A stretch of 59,806 nt of DNA from Desulfolinea sp964487745 (GTDB taxonomy: Bacteria; Chloroflexota; Anaerolineae; Anaerolineales; Villigracilaceae): contig CAZASG010000021.1 in the NCBI GenBank assembly GCA_964487745.1, positions 1 to 59,806 of the forward strand, written 5' to 3'. The translations under genes were made by a program, and so were the position numbers. Shown here piece after piece: positions 1-8,162 of the stretch (positions are counted from its first letter, which is position 1; every line of letters starts with the position of its first letter). Under the pieces are notes generated by a model. It worked only from the letters and a program-made list of their open reading frames with translations, ran no database searches and was not told where the DNA came from.

Positions 1-2
1 AC

Positions 3-107
3 TACACCCACGAGTATCAAGGCATACTCAACAAGGCCTTGTCCCTGCTCTTTTCGGTTTATGACCATAATCTACTCCCACAAACTATATCTAAAAGACT
101 GCAGTAA
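3..107 (+). CDS. C-terminal fragment of an unidentified protein (partial)
   Basis: Frame 3 is open from the window edge to a TAA at 105-107 and encodes about 34 residues ending in SKRLQ. The composition is protein-like, with a Leu-rich LSLLFSVYDHN stretch, but it is too short to place in a family. The other two plus frames also stay open for some distance, so this may be chance. It would sit 65 bp upstream of the lipid-linked-sugar genes. The 105-172 stretch contains no gene that I can see. Confidence 0.25.
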   Translation, partial: YTHEYQGILNKALSLLFSVYDHNLLPQTISKRLQ

Positions 108-172
108 AATGGTAAAGTTATTATACTTAGCCGAAGATCATTAAAACCTTACAGTAAAATACCAACCTAAAC

Positions 173-472
173 ATGATAGAAAAGATCATTCACTACTTTC
201 AAATCGACTTTTGGGTCATCTGGGGCTTAGCCGCTCAAGGGTTCTTCTTCCTGCGTCTTATTATCCAGTGGCTACGCTCAGAAAAAGAAAAAAAGACCAT
301 CGTCCCGCTCAGCTTTTGGTGGCTGGGTATTCTCGGGGCACTAATGCTCGGTGTCTACGCTGTTGTACGCCGCGATATTGTCTTTCTGATCACATCTCTA
401 TTGCAGTTGGTCATCTATTCGCGAAACTTCTCCATCGCGCGCAGATCAAAAGGGCAGGTTTCTGTTGAGTAA
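173..472 (+). CDS. LAB_N (lipid-A-disaccharide synthase N-terminal-like) small membrane protein
   Basis: A 99-residue protein with about three membrane segments. The QGFFFLRLIIQW stretch, a charged loop (SEKEKKTIVP) and the following SFWWLGILGALMLGVYAV are typical of the LAB_N family. In many bacteria this family is a stand-alone gene beside dolichyl-phosphate-mannose-synthase-like glycosyltransferases. Its exact role is not settled; it is thought to accompany lipid-linked sugar transfer at the cytoplasmic membrane. The gene overlaps the next one by 8 bases and opens a three-gene run ending in a GT2 enzyme, which fits that role. The start is the ATG at 173, which lacks a strong ribosome-binding site. 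Confidence 0.85.
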   Translation: MIEKIIHYFQIDFWVIWGLAAQGFFFLRLIIQWLRSEKEKKTIVPLSFWWLGILGALMLGVYAVVRRDIVFLITSLLQLVIYSRNFSIARRSKGQVSVE

Positions 473-1088
473 CAAAGAGATCGTTTACGGTAACTACCAG
501 GATAAATACAATACTAAAAACCCGATCTCAAAAATGCTGATGGCAGGATTTCTGAAAGCTTTCAAGCAGAATTTGGGCAACATGCCAGGTGATCTGGAAA
601 ATATCTGCGAAGTCGGTTGTGGTGAAGGAGAATTGCTTAAACGTATCCACGCTATCTTCCCAAGCGCCAATATTTCAGCCACCGATCTTTCAAAAGATGA
701 AATAGAAAAAGCGAAAAGTAACTGTGCACCGATCCAGATCGACTTCTCCATCCAAAACGCTGAGGCATTGGATGCATATCCCGACGCGTCCTTCGACCTT
801 GTGGTTTGCTGCGAGGTTCTCGAACATCTGCCCAACCCGGAACGTGGGTTACGTGAACTCTGGCGTATCAGCAAAAAATATGTATTAGTCTCTGTTCCGA
901 ATGAGCCTATTTGGCGAATGCTCAATCTCTCGCGCGGCAAATATATCCGCGATTGGGGCAATACACCGGGGCATTTAAATCATTGGAGTATTTTAAAATT
1001 CCCCCACTTTCTAAAAAAAGAACCCTTCTCTATTATCAGGAAAAGCTACCCAATTCCCTGGCAAATGGTCTTAATGGAGAAAAGATAA
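465..1088 (+). CDS. class I SAM-dependent methyltransferase
   Basis: A 207-residue Rossmann methyltransferase. The SAM-binding motif I is EVGCGEG at residues 49-55, an acidic residue follows the second strand (SATDLS), and the motif IV region reads LVVCCEVLEHLPNP. It resembles the Methyltransf_11/25 group that methylates sugars, lipids or quinones; the substrate cannot be read from the sequence. It begins at a TTG (465) inside the end of the LAB_N gene and stops one base before the GT2 start, so the three genes should be translationally coupled. Membership in a lipid-linked-sugar operon suggests a glycan or lipid acceptor (inference). Confidence 0.85.
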   Translation: MSNKEIVYGNYQDKYNTKNPISKMLMAGFLKAFKQNLGNMPGDLENICEVGCGEGELLKRIHAIFPSANISATDLSKDEIEKAKSNCAPIQIDFSIQNAEALDAYPDASFDLVVCCEVLEHLPNPERGLRELWRISKKYVLVSVPNEPIWRMLNLSRGKYIRDWGNTPGHLNHWSILKFPHFLKKEPFSIIRKSYPIPWQMVLMEKR

Positions 1089-1089
1089 A

Positions 1090-2094
1090 ATGAAGGTCAT
1101 CATCCAGATACCCGCGTTCAACGAGGAAAACTCACTTCCCATTACTCTACACGACCTACCCCGTCAACTGGATGGCGTAGACAAGGTGGAGTGGATGATC
1201 ATTAACGACGGAAGTGCGGATGAAACCGTTAATGCCGCCATTGCCGGAGGCGTGGATTATGTCATCTCGCACCGAAGCAATTTAGGGCTCGCGCAGGCGT
1301 TCCTGTCCGGGATGACGGCCTGTCTCCATTTTGGAGCAGATATTATCGTCAACACCGACGCCGACAATCAGTACAATGCTGAAGATATCCAAAAACTGGT
1401 TGACCCGATCATCCAGCAAAAAGCGGAATATGTGATCGGGACACGCCCCATCAAGGATATTGAACATTGGTCCCCGCTCAAAAAACGTTTGCAATTTTTG
1501 GGGAGTTGGGTGGTACGTAAAGCAGCGAACTCTAACGTGGAAGATGCTCCCAGTGGCTTCCGCGCCATCACCCGTGCCGCAGCCATGCGTCTGCATGTTT
1601 TCAACCGCTACACGTACACCATTGAAACGATCATCCAAGCCGGGCACATGAATATCCCCATCCTTTGTGTCCCCATCCGCACCAACGACGAGATGCGCCC
1701 CTCGCGCCTAATCTCAAGCGTGCTGAAATATTTACAAAGATCATCCTCGACGATCATACGCAGCTTTATCACCTATGACCCGCTGCGTTTTTTCCTGATC
1801 CCTTCAGGCGTATTGCTCATCACCACTTTTGTGATCGGTGTACGTTATCTATATTTCAAGGCCATTGGCGAAGGCGCAGGGCATGTTCAATCGTTGATCC
1901 TGGCTCTCGCGATCTTTGTCTTGGGCACTTCGCTTTTGATCGTGGGTTTGCTCGCGGACTTGATCGCTGTCAATCGTCAGTTGCTCGAAAATATCGACTA
2001 CCGACTACGCAACCTTGAACTTAAGGCGGACGAAGAAAAAGATCAGGAGAAACGGGTCTTTAACCGTGCGTATCTGACTTATCGTAAAAACTAA
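1090..2094 (+). CDS. GT2 glycosyltransferase, dolichyl-phosphate-mannose-synthase-like, with C-terminal membrane anchor
   Basis: A 334-residue protein. The N-terminal GT-A domain opens with a PAFNEENSL nucleotide-sugar loop and has NDGSADET and a DAD metal motif (NTDADNQY). Two hydrophobic segments at about residues 235-260 and 275-305 anchor it in the membrane, followed by a charged tail. It probably transfers a sugar from a nucleotide donor to polyprenyl phosphate at the cytoplasmic face. The product would feed GT39/GT87 lipid-dependent transferases such as the convergent neighbour. It starts one base after the methyltransferase stop. Its 3' end overlaps the convergent GT87 gene by 35 bases. 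Confidence 0.88.
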   Translation: MKVIIQIPAFNEENSLPITLHDLPRQLDGVDKVEWMIINDGSADETVNAAIAGGVDYVISHRSNLGLAQAFLSGMTACLHFGADIIVNTDADNQYNAEDIQKLVDPIIQQKAEYVIGTRPIKDIEHWSPLKKRLQFLGSWVVRKAANSNVEDAPSGFRAITRAAAMRLHVFNRYTYTIETIIQAGHMNIPILCVPIRTNDEMRPSRLISSVLKYLQRSSSTIIRSFITYDPLRFFLIPSGVLLITTFVIGVRYLYFKAIGEGAGHVQSLILALAIFVLGTSLLIVGLLADLIAVNRQLLENIDYRLRNLELKADEEKDQEKRVFNRAYLTYRKN

Positions 2095-3307
2095 GCAGCT
2101 CGCCATTCCTGAAAGCGCGAATCAAGCCAAACAACATCAGCAATAACAGTGGTAGAGGGTAAAAATCCAAAAAGTAGATCAAGGTGCCGTTGATTTCCCA
2201 GTTTCTGCCCGCAGCAAAGAAAACCCAACTTAGCACGATCCACAAAAACAAGAAGCCCGCCAAAAGATTCTCGTTGATCTTCAACTTACGTGCCCCATAC
2301 CACAACAAAAGCAGAATAGACGGGAACATGCCGACATAATTGCTCTTCGCCGAAGTGATCCCCGTCAGCGGCATGAGCACAAAGATCAAGCCCGCAGCCA
2401 GAAAAAGATGCGAGAAACCCTGACCATAATAGAATTTCACCATACGCAGTAAAACAACAAGGCTGAAGAGGCTTAAAATAATTGCGATAACAGTCGCGAT
2501 CCCTTCGGGCATCCAATAGTTCATAATTGCGCGGGGCGTACTTGGACTGGCAACACCAGTATAAGTGGTCAGGTCTTTATAGAATTCTGCAAGCCAGCTC
2601 GGTTGCAAGAGAAAAGAAGCCCCCAAGAGTGCAATCAGGCTACCGCCAGAAAAGGTAATGATCTTCCAACGCTGATTGGAAAAAGCCCATAACCAGATCA
2701 GCGCAAAAAAGAGAATGACCAATTGAGGCTTGAGCGTTGAAAGTGCCAGAAAAACACCTGCCCAGGTATCTTTTTCCTGCATGATCAGCAACAAGGCAAA
2801 TACAGCGAAGAACGCTGCCAAACTGGATGGGTTTCCATCCACAAGCGGTTGAGCAAACTCTGCGGGGAATAGCACAAAGAAGATCAAAGCCAAGGTTAGA
2901 TTCTTTCCAGGGGTGAAGTTGAGCATCTTCAACGTTAGAAAGATAATTCCCAAATGCGCCAACTCCATAAAAGTCATCCACACTGAGCGCGCCAGAAGGA
3001 AATTATCTGTAAAAGCAAAAGGTAAAAAAACCCCCATCGTATAGTAGGGATAGGCAAAAATGCCCGGGGTCTCGTCTTCCTGATGTGCATGCCCATGATG
3101 TATTAATTCAACCTGATATTCCACTTCATCGCTATAAGGGTTATCGTATCCTTCAAAGGCTACCAACCTGGTCGGGAGCCAACGATAAAGAAAATCTGCT
3201 CCCCCAGGTTCTGATCTGACAAAGCGATAATTCGCAAAAAACAAGAAGCCTACAAAAAAAGCCCCTAAAAGAATACCTACCCACAACTGCGATCTTTTTC
3301 CTGCCAT
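2060..3307 (-). CDS. GT87-family (DUF2029) polytopic membrane mannosyltransferase-like protein
   Basis: A 415-residue protein with about nine to ten membrane helices and the GT87 hallmark of an acidic first loop after helix 1 (GGADFLYRWLP). The DNPYS motif and the internal GNPSSLAAFFAVFALLL and STLKPQLVILFF stretches are typical. GT87 enzymes use polyprenyl-phosphate sugars on the outer face of the membrane. It is convergent with the GT2 that could make its donor, and the two coding regions overlap by 35 bases at their 3' ends. The start ATG at 3307 has a clear GAGGAG site upstream. The acceptor is unknown. Confidence 0.78.
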   Translation of the reverse strand: MAGKRSQLWVGILLGAFFVGFLFFANYRFVRSEPGGADFLYRWLPTRLVAFEGYDNPYSDEVEYQVELIHHGHAHQEDETPGIFAYPYYTMGVFLPFAFTDNFLLARSVWMTFMELAHLGIIFLTLKMLNFTPGKNLTLALIFFVLFPAEFAQPLVDGNPSSLAAFFAVFALLLIMQEKDTWAGVFLALSTLKPQLVILFFALIWLWAFSNQRWKIITFSGGSLIALLGASFLLQPSWLAEFYKDLTTYTGVASPSTPRAIMNYWMPEGIATVIAIILSLFSLVVLLRMVKFYYGQGFSHLFLAAGLIFVLMPLTGITSAKSNYVGMFPSILLLLWYGARKLKINENLLAGFLFLWIVLSWVFFAAGRNWEINGTLIYFLDFYPLPLLLLMLFGLIRAFRNGELLSFYDKSDTHG

Positions 3308-3459
3308 CTCTCTCTCCTCTTTTAGGATATTGCGTATTTTACATGATTTCTACCAACAAAGCTGACACTCCACCTTGCAAGGTACGCACTTCGTCACTCG
3401 CGAAAACTTCTTTTTGAAGTATGATAGGAGCACTTTCTACTACTTATTCAGGAGGTCCT

Positions 3460-4335
3460 ATGCAAGACCTGACCCAAGAAATACTCGAACTTGTGCGACG
3501 CACATCCACCGATCTGCCTGCGGATGTGGAAAAGAAGTTGCGCGAATCCTATGCACAGGAAGAAGCCGGATCCGCTGCGCAGGGTGCACTTGATACCATT
3601 TTACAAAACGTAGATTTGGCGAGAAAGAACTCCACCCCGATCTGCCAGGATACAGGTACACCGCTCTTCTACGTCCACTACCCCGAGGGGATGAGCACCC
3701 GCAAAATCAAGAAAATGATCCAGGATGCGGTCGTCGAAGCGACCAAGCTGAATTACCTGCGCCCCAACTCGGTGAACGCCATTACTGGTAAGAATACCGG
3801 CGATAATACTGGCGACGAGCACTATCCCACCATCCACTTTGAAGAAGTTGATGAAGATCAGCCCCTGACCATCGACCTGATGCTCAAAGGTGGCGGCTGT
3901 GAAAATGTTGGTATCCAATACAAATTACCAAACACAGAAATGGGTGCCGGGCGAGATCTGGCCGGGGTGCGGAAAGTTGTTCTCGATGCCGTGCATCAAG
4001 CCCAGGGCAAAGGGTGTGCTCCGGGCGTGCTCGGGGTTGCCATCGGTGGTGATCGTGGGGCATCCTACTTGGCATCCAAAGAGACGTTGCTGCGTAAAGT
4101 CGGTGACGAGAACGCCAATCCCGAACTGGATGAAATGGAAAAACAGATCACCGATGAAGCCAACGAGATGGGCATCGGCCCGATGGGCTTTGGTGGCAAA
4201 ACCACTGTGCTCGATACGAAGATCAAAGGGCTGCACCGCTTGCCTGCGAGCTATTTTGTTTCGGTCTCGTATATGTGCTGGGCATACCGCCGCCGCAAAA
4301 TGACGGTGAGCAAGGGCGAAGTGAGCTACGAGTAA
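3460..4335 (+). CDS. class I fumarate hydratase, alpha (N-terminal) subunit
   Basis: A 291-residue subunit of the oxygen-sensitive 4Fe-4S fumarase (or the related tartrate dehydratase), which interconverts fumarate and malate. Conserved cysteine motifs are visible: PICQDTGTP, KGGGCENVG and GKGCAPGVLG. The ATG at 3460 was chosen because a consensus AGGAGGT lies just upstream; an in-frame ATG at 3421 has no such site. The beta subunit follows 59 bp downstream, so the enzyme is the split two-subunit form rather than the fused FumA/FumB type. Fumarase and L-tartrate dehydratase are hard to tell apart by sequence; with no tartrate genes nearby, fumarase is more likely. Confidence 0.9.
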   Translation: MQDLTQEILELVRRTSTDLPADVEKKLRESYAQEEAGSAAQGALDTILQNVDLARKNSTPICQDTGTPLFYVHYPEGMSTRKIKKMIQDAVVEATKLNYLRPNSVNAITGKNTGDNTGDEHYPTIHFEEVDEDQPLTIDLMLKGGGCENVGIQYKLPNTEMGAGRDLAGVRKVVLDAVHQAQGKGCAPGVLGVAIGGDRGASYLASKETLLRKVGDENANPELDEMEKQITDEANEMGIGPMGFGGKTTVLDTKIKGLHRLPASYFVSVSYMCWAYRRRKMTVSKGEVSYE

Positions 4336-4341
4336 CAATGG

Positions 4342-4380
4342 GTAGGGGCGAGGTTATCTCGCCCTTTAGGCTGCCCCTAC
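4342..4380. repeat. dispersed hairpin repeat of the GTAGGGGC...GCCCCTAC type
   Basis: Outer arms GTAGGGGC (4342-4349) and GCCCCTAC (4373-4380) are inverted. Inside them GGGCGAG (4346-4352) pairs with CTCGCCC (4358-4364), so two alternative stems compete. It lies between the two fumarase subunit genes and could affect their expression ratio. Related short hairpins lie at 10873-10902 and 51034-51063. Confidence 0.75.
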
Positions 4381-4394
4381 AGGAGAAATAAAAA

Positions 4395-5018
4395 ATGAAA
4401 AAATTAACCCTCCCCATCAGTGATGAAGCCATCCGCGAGTTGAAAGTTGGCGAGCCGGTACTGCTCTCTGGCGTGATGATGACCGGGCGCGACGCTGTCC
4501 ACAAATGGATGAACGACCTGTTCATTGCCAAGAAAAAAGAACCCAGCGCTGATGATCTGTCTGTTTACGAAGCCATCAAACCTATTCTGGATGGTGGCAT
4601 TATCTATCATTGCGGACCCGTTGTATCCGGAGTAGACACAGGTGATTATGCATTCGTTGCCGCTGGTCCGACAACGTCCATCCGCGAAGAACCCTATCAA
4701 GCCGATGTGATGAAGCATTTCAATCTCAAAGGCGTGATCGGCAAAGGCGGCATGGGCGCAAAAACCCTGCAAGGCTGTCAGGATACGCCCGCGGTTTACT
4801 TCCATGCCATCGGCGGAGCTGCTTCGCTGATCGCCCAGCGTGTGGAAAAAGTGCTCGATGTCCACAAACTCGATTTCGGTGTCCCCGAAGCAATGTGGGT
4901 CATCGAAGTGAAGGATTTCCCCGCTGTCGTGACGATGGATAGTCACGGTGGCAGCCAGCATGAAGTTGTGGAGAATGGTTCACAGGAAGTGCTGGAAGGT
5001 TTGCTCGAAAAATCATAA
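4395..5018 (+). CDS. class I fumarate hydratase, beta (C-terminal) subunit
   Basis: A 207-residue partner of the alpha subunit. Family landmarks are GRDAVHK near residue 35, YHCGPVV, AAGPTTSIREEPY and GKGGMG. The C-terminal TMDSHGGSQHEVVE region carries the active-site side of the fold. A good ribosome-binding site (AGGAG) precedes the ATG. The two subunits are separated by a 59-bp spacer containing a hairpin repeat, and the pair ends at a strong terminator (5048-5082), so they form a two-gene operon. The role is the TCA cycle or reductive fumarate/malate interconversion. Confidence 0.9.
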   Translation: MKKLTLPISDEAIRELKVGEPVLLSGVMMTGRDAVHKWMNDLFIAKKKEPSADDLSVYEAIKPILDGGIIYHCGPVVSGVDTGDYAFVAAGPTTSIREEPYQADVMKHFNLKGVIGKGGMGAKTLQGCQDTPAVYFHAIGGAASLIAQRVEKVLDVHKLDFGVPEAMWVIEVKDFPAVVTMDSHGGSQHEVVENGSQEVLEGLLEKS

Positions 5019-5047
5019 CGAATATCGTGTCCCTACTTATTCACGTT

Positions 5048-5082
5048 AGGTGCAATGCATTTTAAAATGCGTTGCACCTTTT
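5048..5082 (+). terminator. intrinsic terminator of the fumarase operon
   Basis: Inverted arms at 5048-5063 and 5064-5079 (AGGTGCAA... and ...TTGCACCT) match at 15 of 16 positions and are followed by a short T-rich run. It sits 30 bp after the beta-subunit stop. Confidence 0.8.
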
Positions 5083-5083
5083 G

Positions 5084-5112
5084 TTAAATATTGGGGGTTA
5101 ACTAGGTATAAT
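5084..5112 (+). promoter_or_regulatory. possible sigma70-type promoter for the quinate-dehydrogenase-like gene
   Basis: A perfect TATAAT lies at 5107-5112, with a weak -35 candidate TTAAAT at 5084-5089 and a 17-bp spacer. The start codon at 5151 follows about 32 bp after the predicted transcription start, with an AAGGAGAG ribosome-binding site. Confidence 0.4.
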
Positions 5113-5150
5113 CAAATTATCCAATTGGAATTATTGAAGGAGAGTGAATT

Positions 5151-6050
5151 ATGAAGCGAGCAGTCAGCGTAAGTATTGGCTCATCGAAACGCAATAAAGC
5201 TGTGACGGTGAAGCTGAATGGCGAAGAGATCAGCATCGAGCGCATTGGTACGGATGGTGACCTGAAGAAAGCCGCCCAGCTCTTCAGCGAAATGGACGGT
5301 ACAGTCGATGCTTTCGGCTTGGGTGGTGGCGACTTCGGCACCGAATTCGACGGCAAATTCTTCCGCTATCACAACGTAGCCTGGATCGCCGATGGGGCGG
5401 TGAAAACACCTGTTGTCGATGGCTCCGGTTTACGCAACACCCTCGAGTATCGCCTTGCAAATTTCATCGAAAAAGAGATCGGTGATTATATTGATCCCAA
5501 ACGTGTGCTGCTCACCGCTGCATCTGATCGTTGGGGCATGACCAAAGGCTTCATGGAAGCGAGCTATGAGTGCATCTTCGGTGAGCTGATGTTCGGGATC
5601 GGCATCCCCATCCCCTTGCGCAAGGTCAGCCAGCTCAAATTGCTCGCATCGGCGCTCTACCCCATCGTGATGCGTCTGCCCTTTTCATGGATCTACCCGA
5701 CCGGCGATAAACAAACCGTCCGTGAGCCGAAATTCGAGGAATATTACCAGTGGGCAACCGTCATCGGCGGCGACAATAACTATATCGTCCGGCACATGCC
5801 CGACAAGCTCGAGGGGAAGGTCATTGTCACAAATACCACCACAGAAGAAGATATGGCACTTTTCAAGAGCGCGGGCGTCAAATACGTCATCACCGGTACA
5901 CCTGCCATCGACGGGCGTTCCTTTGGCACGAATATGATGGAAGCCGCTTTCATCGCCGCTTCGGGCAAGAACCGCAAACTGACCGACGATGAGCTGAATG
6001 AAATGCTTGACACGCTCGACTTCAAACCGCAAATTCGGGAACTTAATTAA
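5151..6050 (+). CDS. conserved cytosolic protein, quinate 5-dehydrogenase-like by family resemblance
   Basis: A 299-residue soluble protein. Visible features are a Gly-rich FGLGGGDFGTEFDG stretch near residue 55, an SDRWGMTKG motif near 125 and a C-terminal half that looks like a nucleotide-binding fold (VIVTNTTTEEDMALFKSAGVKYVITGTP). Homologues have been labelled quinate 5-dehydrogenase, but no shikimate or quinate genes lie nearby, so I treat that label as provisional. It is preceded by a good ribosome-binding site. A nucleotidyltransferase follows after a repeat of about 75 bp, and the pair may be functionally linked. Confidence 0.6.
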   Translation: MKRAVSVSIGSSKRNKAVTVKLNGEEISIERIGTDGDLKKAAQLFSEMDGTVDAFGLGGGDFGTEFDGKFFRYHNVAWIADGAVKTPVVDGSGLRNTLEYRLANFIEKEIGDYIDPKRVLLTAASDRWGMTKGFMEASYECIFGELMFGIGIPIPLRKVSQLKLLASALYPIVMRLPFSWIYPTGDKQTVREPKFEEYYQWATVIGGDNNYIVRHMPDKLEGKVIVTNTTTEEDMALFKSAGVKYVITGTPAIDGRSFGTNMMEAAFIAASGKNRKLTDDELNEMLDTLDFKPQIRELN

Positions 6051-6125
6051 CCACAGAGACACAAAGAACACGGAGAGAATCTTTGTGTACACAAAGAAAG
6101 GCTTTGTGTGCTTCGTGCCTTTGTG
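6051..6125. repeat. dispersed quasi-palindromic repeat (CACAAAG/CTTTGTG type)
   Basis: It begins directly after a stop codon with CCACAGAGACACAAAG and ends with CTTCGTGCCTTTGTG; the two ends are near inverse complements. A second copy lies inside the O-antigen-ligase-like gene at 28281-28356. It separates two genes of a likely operon and would fold into a long imperfect hairpin in the transcript. Confidence 0.8.
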
Positions 6126-6143
6126 ATGAACTGGGAGAAGAAT

Positions 6144-6917
6144 ATGGACGCAATTGTCATCGCAGGGGGCATCCCCCAGCCAGATCAACCGCTCTACGAA
6201 TATACACAGGGCATCGCCAAAGCCATGCTCGAGATCGCTGGCAAGCCGATGGTGCAGTGGGTGCTGGATGCCCTCGGCAGCGCCGAAAAAGTTGAAAACG
6301 TGATCATCATTGGGTTGGACGATGCCGAAGGGATCACCTGCGCCAAACCCACCTACCACATCCCCAACCAGGGGCGGATGCTGGGCAATATCGAGGCGGG
6401 CATCGCGAAAATGCGTGAGATCAACCCCAAATCGGAGTATGCTATCGTCACGTCCGCCGACATCCCCGCCCTGACAGGAGAGATGGTCGATTGGCTCGCC
6501 AACACGGCGCTGGAAACCCGTCACGACATCTATTACGGCATCGTCAAAAAAGATGTGATGGAAACGCGCTATCCCGGGTCGAATCGGACGTTCACCAAAT
6601 TGGCGGATATGGAAGTCTGCGGCGCGGATCTGCATGTTGCGCACCATTCGATGACGACGGACCCCGAGCATCTTGCCATGTGGGAGATTTTGATCGGACG
6701 CCGAAAGAATCCGCTCAAACAGGCCTCCGCCATCGGGATCTGGACGTTGGTCTTGCTACTGCTTGGACGCCTGTCTCTCGCCGATGCAGTGGAACGCGCC
6801 ACCCGCAAATTGAAGATCACGGCGCGTGCCCTGGAATGGGATTTCGCCGAAGCCGCGATGGATGTGGATAAGCCGCATCAGTTTGAGATTTTGCGGGCTG
6901 ATCTGGAGAAGAATTAA
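6144..6917 (+). CDS. MobA-like NTP transferase domain protein
   Basis: A 257-residue protein opening with the nucleotidyltransferase signature AIVIAGG. The basic PGQxK-like region is altered (IAKAMLEIAGKPMVQW), and a TSADIPAL motif near residue 120 supplies the metal-binding Asp. The closest named folds are MobA and sugar-phosphate nucleotidyltransferases. The C-terminal 70 residues are helical and unplaced. I chose the ATG at 6144, which has GGGAGAAG upstream; an earlier in-frame ATG at 6126 is poorly placed. It follows the quinate-dehydrogenase-like gene after a repeat. The substrate is unknown. Confidence 0.75.
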   Translation: MDAIVIAGGIPQPDQPLYEYTQGIAKAMLEIAGKPMVQWVLDALGSAEKVENVIIIGLDDAEGITCAKPTYHIPNQGRMLGNIEAGIAKMREINPKSEYAIVTSADIPALTGEMVDWLANTALETRHDIYYGIVKKDVMETRYPGSNRTFTKLADMEVCGADLHVAHHSMTTDPEHLAMWEILIGRRKNPLKQASAIGIWTLVLLLLGRLSLADAVERATRKLKITARALEWDFAEAAMDVDKPHQFEILRADLEKN

Positions 6918-7050
6918 TAGAACGCGGATTGGACGGATTTAAAGGATTTTCACGGATTCTTTTTGATTCTGGTGACGACGCTCGGCGTCGTCACTCTCAT
7001 TTATAATCATCTGCGCTAATCCATTTCATCCGTGATATCCGTGTTCCATC
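6918..7050. repeat. composite dispersed repeat: AACGCGGAT...ATCCGTGTTC arms with an inserted GTGACGACGC hairpin
   Basis: The outer part starts with AACGCGGATTGGACGGATTT and ends with ATCCGTGATATCCGTGTTCC, near inverse complements. Nested inside is a perfect hairpin, GTGACGACGC (6972-6981) against GCGTCGTCAC (6985-6994). The outer family recurs at 33765-33850 and the inner type resembles 32221-32247. It fills the whole gap between two genes, leaving no room for a normal ribosome-binding site before the PAP2 gene. Confidence 0.8.
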
Positions 7051-7053
7051 TAA

Positions 7054-7620
7054 ATGCTTATGAACTTAAAAACCCTCCTCGAAAAAGACGCTGAACTAAC
7101 GCAAAAGATGCGTATTGCTGAAAACCCCGGTCCCTTGCGCACCCTCGCCGCCTTCTTCGCCCACTCGGGCGATTCCTGGTTTTGGGCTGTGGCATTGATT
7201 GCGATCTGGTGGTTCGGAAATGCCTTCTGGAAGCAGTGGGCGGCTGTGATGTTGGGCGCGTTGACCATTATGGCCGTCATCGTGCTGATCCTGAAATTTG
7301 CCATCCGTCGTCGCCGCCCCGACGGGGAATGGGGCGATATTTACCGCAGCACCGATCCACATTCCTTCCCATCCGGGCACGCGACGCGCGCCTTTTTGCT
7401 CGGCACGATGGGCATCTTTCTCGGTCCCCCTTGGGCAGCGATCATTCTCATCATTCTAGCACCCCTCGTTGCGCTGGGACGGGTCGCCATGGGCGTTCAT
7501 TATCTTTCTGATATTCTGGCAGGCATGCTTCTTGGCATTCTCGGCGGGATCATTGGATACAACATTTATCCAGCGATCTATGGCTGGTTTGTGAGTTGGT
7601 CGGGCTGGGTGTTGTGGTAA
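7054..7620 (+). CDS. PAP2-family membrane phosphatase
   Basis: A 188-residue protein with about five membrane segments. All three PAP2 signature motifs are present: KFAIRRRRP (KX6RP), PSGH, and RVAMGVHYLSD (the SRX5HX3D region). It probably removes phosphate from a lipid phosphate such as undecaprenyl pyrophosphate or phosphatidate on the outer membrane face, which would suit the lipid-carrier-dependent glycan synthesis encoded elsewhere in the window. ATGs at 7054 and 7060 are both possible starts. Neither has a good ribosome-binding site because a dispersed repeat ends four bases upstream. Confidence 0.9.
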   Translation: MLMNLKTLLEKDAELTQKMRIAENPGPLRTLAAFFAHSGDSWFWAVALIAIWWFGNAFWKQWAAVMLGALTIMAVIVLILKFAIRRRRPDGEWGDIYRSTDPHSFPSGHATRAFLLGTMGIFLGPPWAAIILIILAPLVALGRVAMGVHYLSDILAGMLLGILGGIIGYNIYPAIYGWFVSWSGWVLW

Positions 7621-7660
7621 GTTAGCATCTATTTTTACAGGTATCTAAGGAGATTTTTTT

Positions 7661-8140
7661 ATGTCCAAAACAAAAGCAGAAGAAGTATTCGAACTCTATA
7701 AATTCCACAACCGCATCATGCATATCTTCATGCGGGGCGTCAGCCATGAAGAAAGCGTACTGCAACTCCCCTTCAAACACAACTGCATGAATTGGATTTT
7801 GGGTCATATCGTCACCAATCGCAGCCACGTGCTCGAAGTCGCCGGTGCGGAGCATGAATGGCAGCAGGCTGTCCGCGATCTTTATCATCAGGATACCCAG
7901 CCCGTCACGCAGGATACGCCTTCAATCGAGTTTGAGACTTTAGTCAACTATCTGGATGAAAGCCTTGAATTACTCAAAACAGCTCTCGAAAATAAAAACG
8001 ATGCTTGGATGGAAGAGAACTTCGAGAATTATCGCGGCGAGAAGAGCCGCTATGAGCATGTCACTAATTTCCACTGGCACGAGGCTTTTCATCTCGGGCA
8101 GTTGGAGATTTTGAAATCTTTTATTGAGTCGAAACGATAA
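7661..8140 (+). CDS. DinB-family protein
   Basis: A 159-residue four-helix-bundle protein. Conserved metal-binding histidines sit at WILGHIV near residue 47 and in HWHEAFHLGQLE near the C-terminus, the usual DinB triad. DinB-like proteins include thiol-dependent S-transferases and damage-inducible proteins; this one cannot be assigned a substrate. A strong AAGGAG ribosome-binding site lies before the ATG. It stands in a run of small co-directional genes. Confidence 0.85.
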   Translation: MSKTKAEEVFELYKFHNRIMHIFMRGVSHEESVLQLPFKHNCMNWILGHIVTNRSHVLEVAGAEHEWQQAVRDLYHQDTQPVTQDTPSIEFETLVNYLDESLELLKTALENKNDAWMEENFENYRGEKSRYEHVTNFHWHEAFHLGQLEILKSFIESKR

Positions 8141-8162
8141 ATAGATATAACACGGGGAACTA

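Noticed and set aside
3421..3459. Upstream in-frame start for the fumarase alpha subunit
   Set aside because: A consensus AGGAGGT directly precedes the ATG at 3460, and the extra residues do not resemble the family N-terminus.
5685..6671. Long minus-strand reading frame (328 codons) opposite the quinate-dehydrogenase-like and NTP-transferase genes
   Set aside because: It runs antisense through two well-supported genes and a dispersed repeat, and its translation has no coherent domain.
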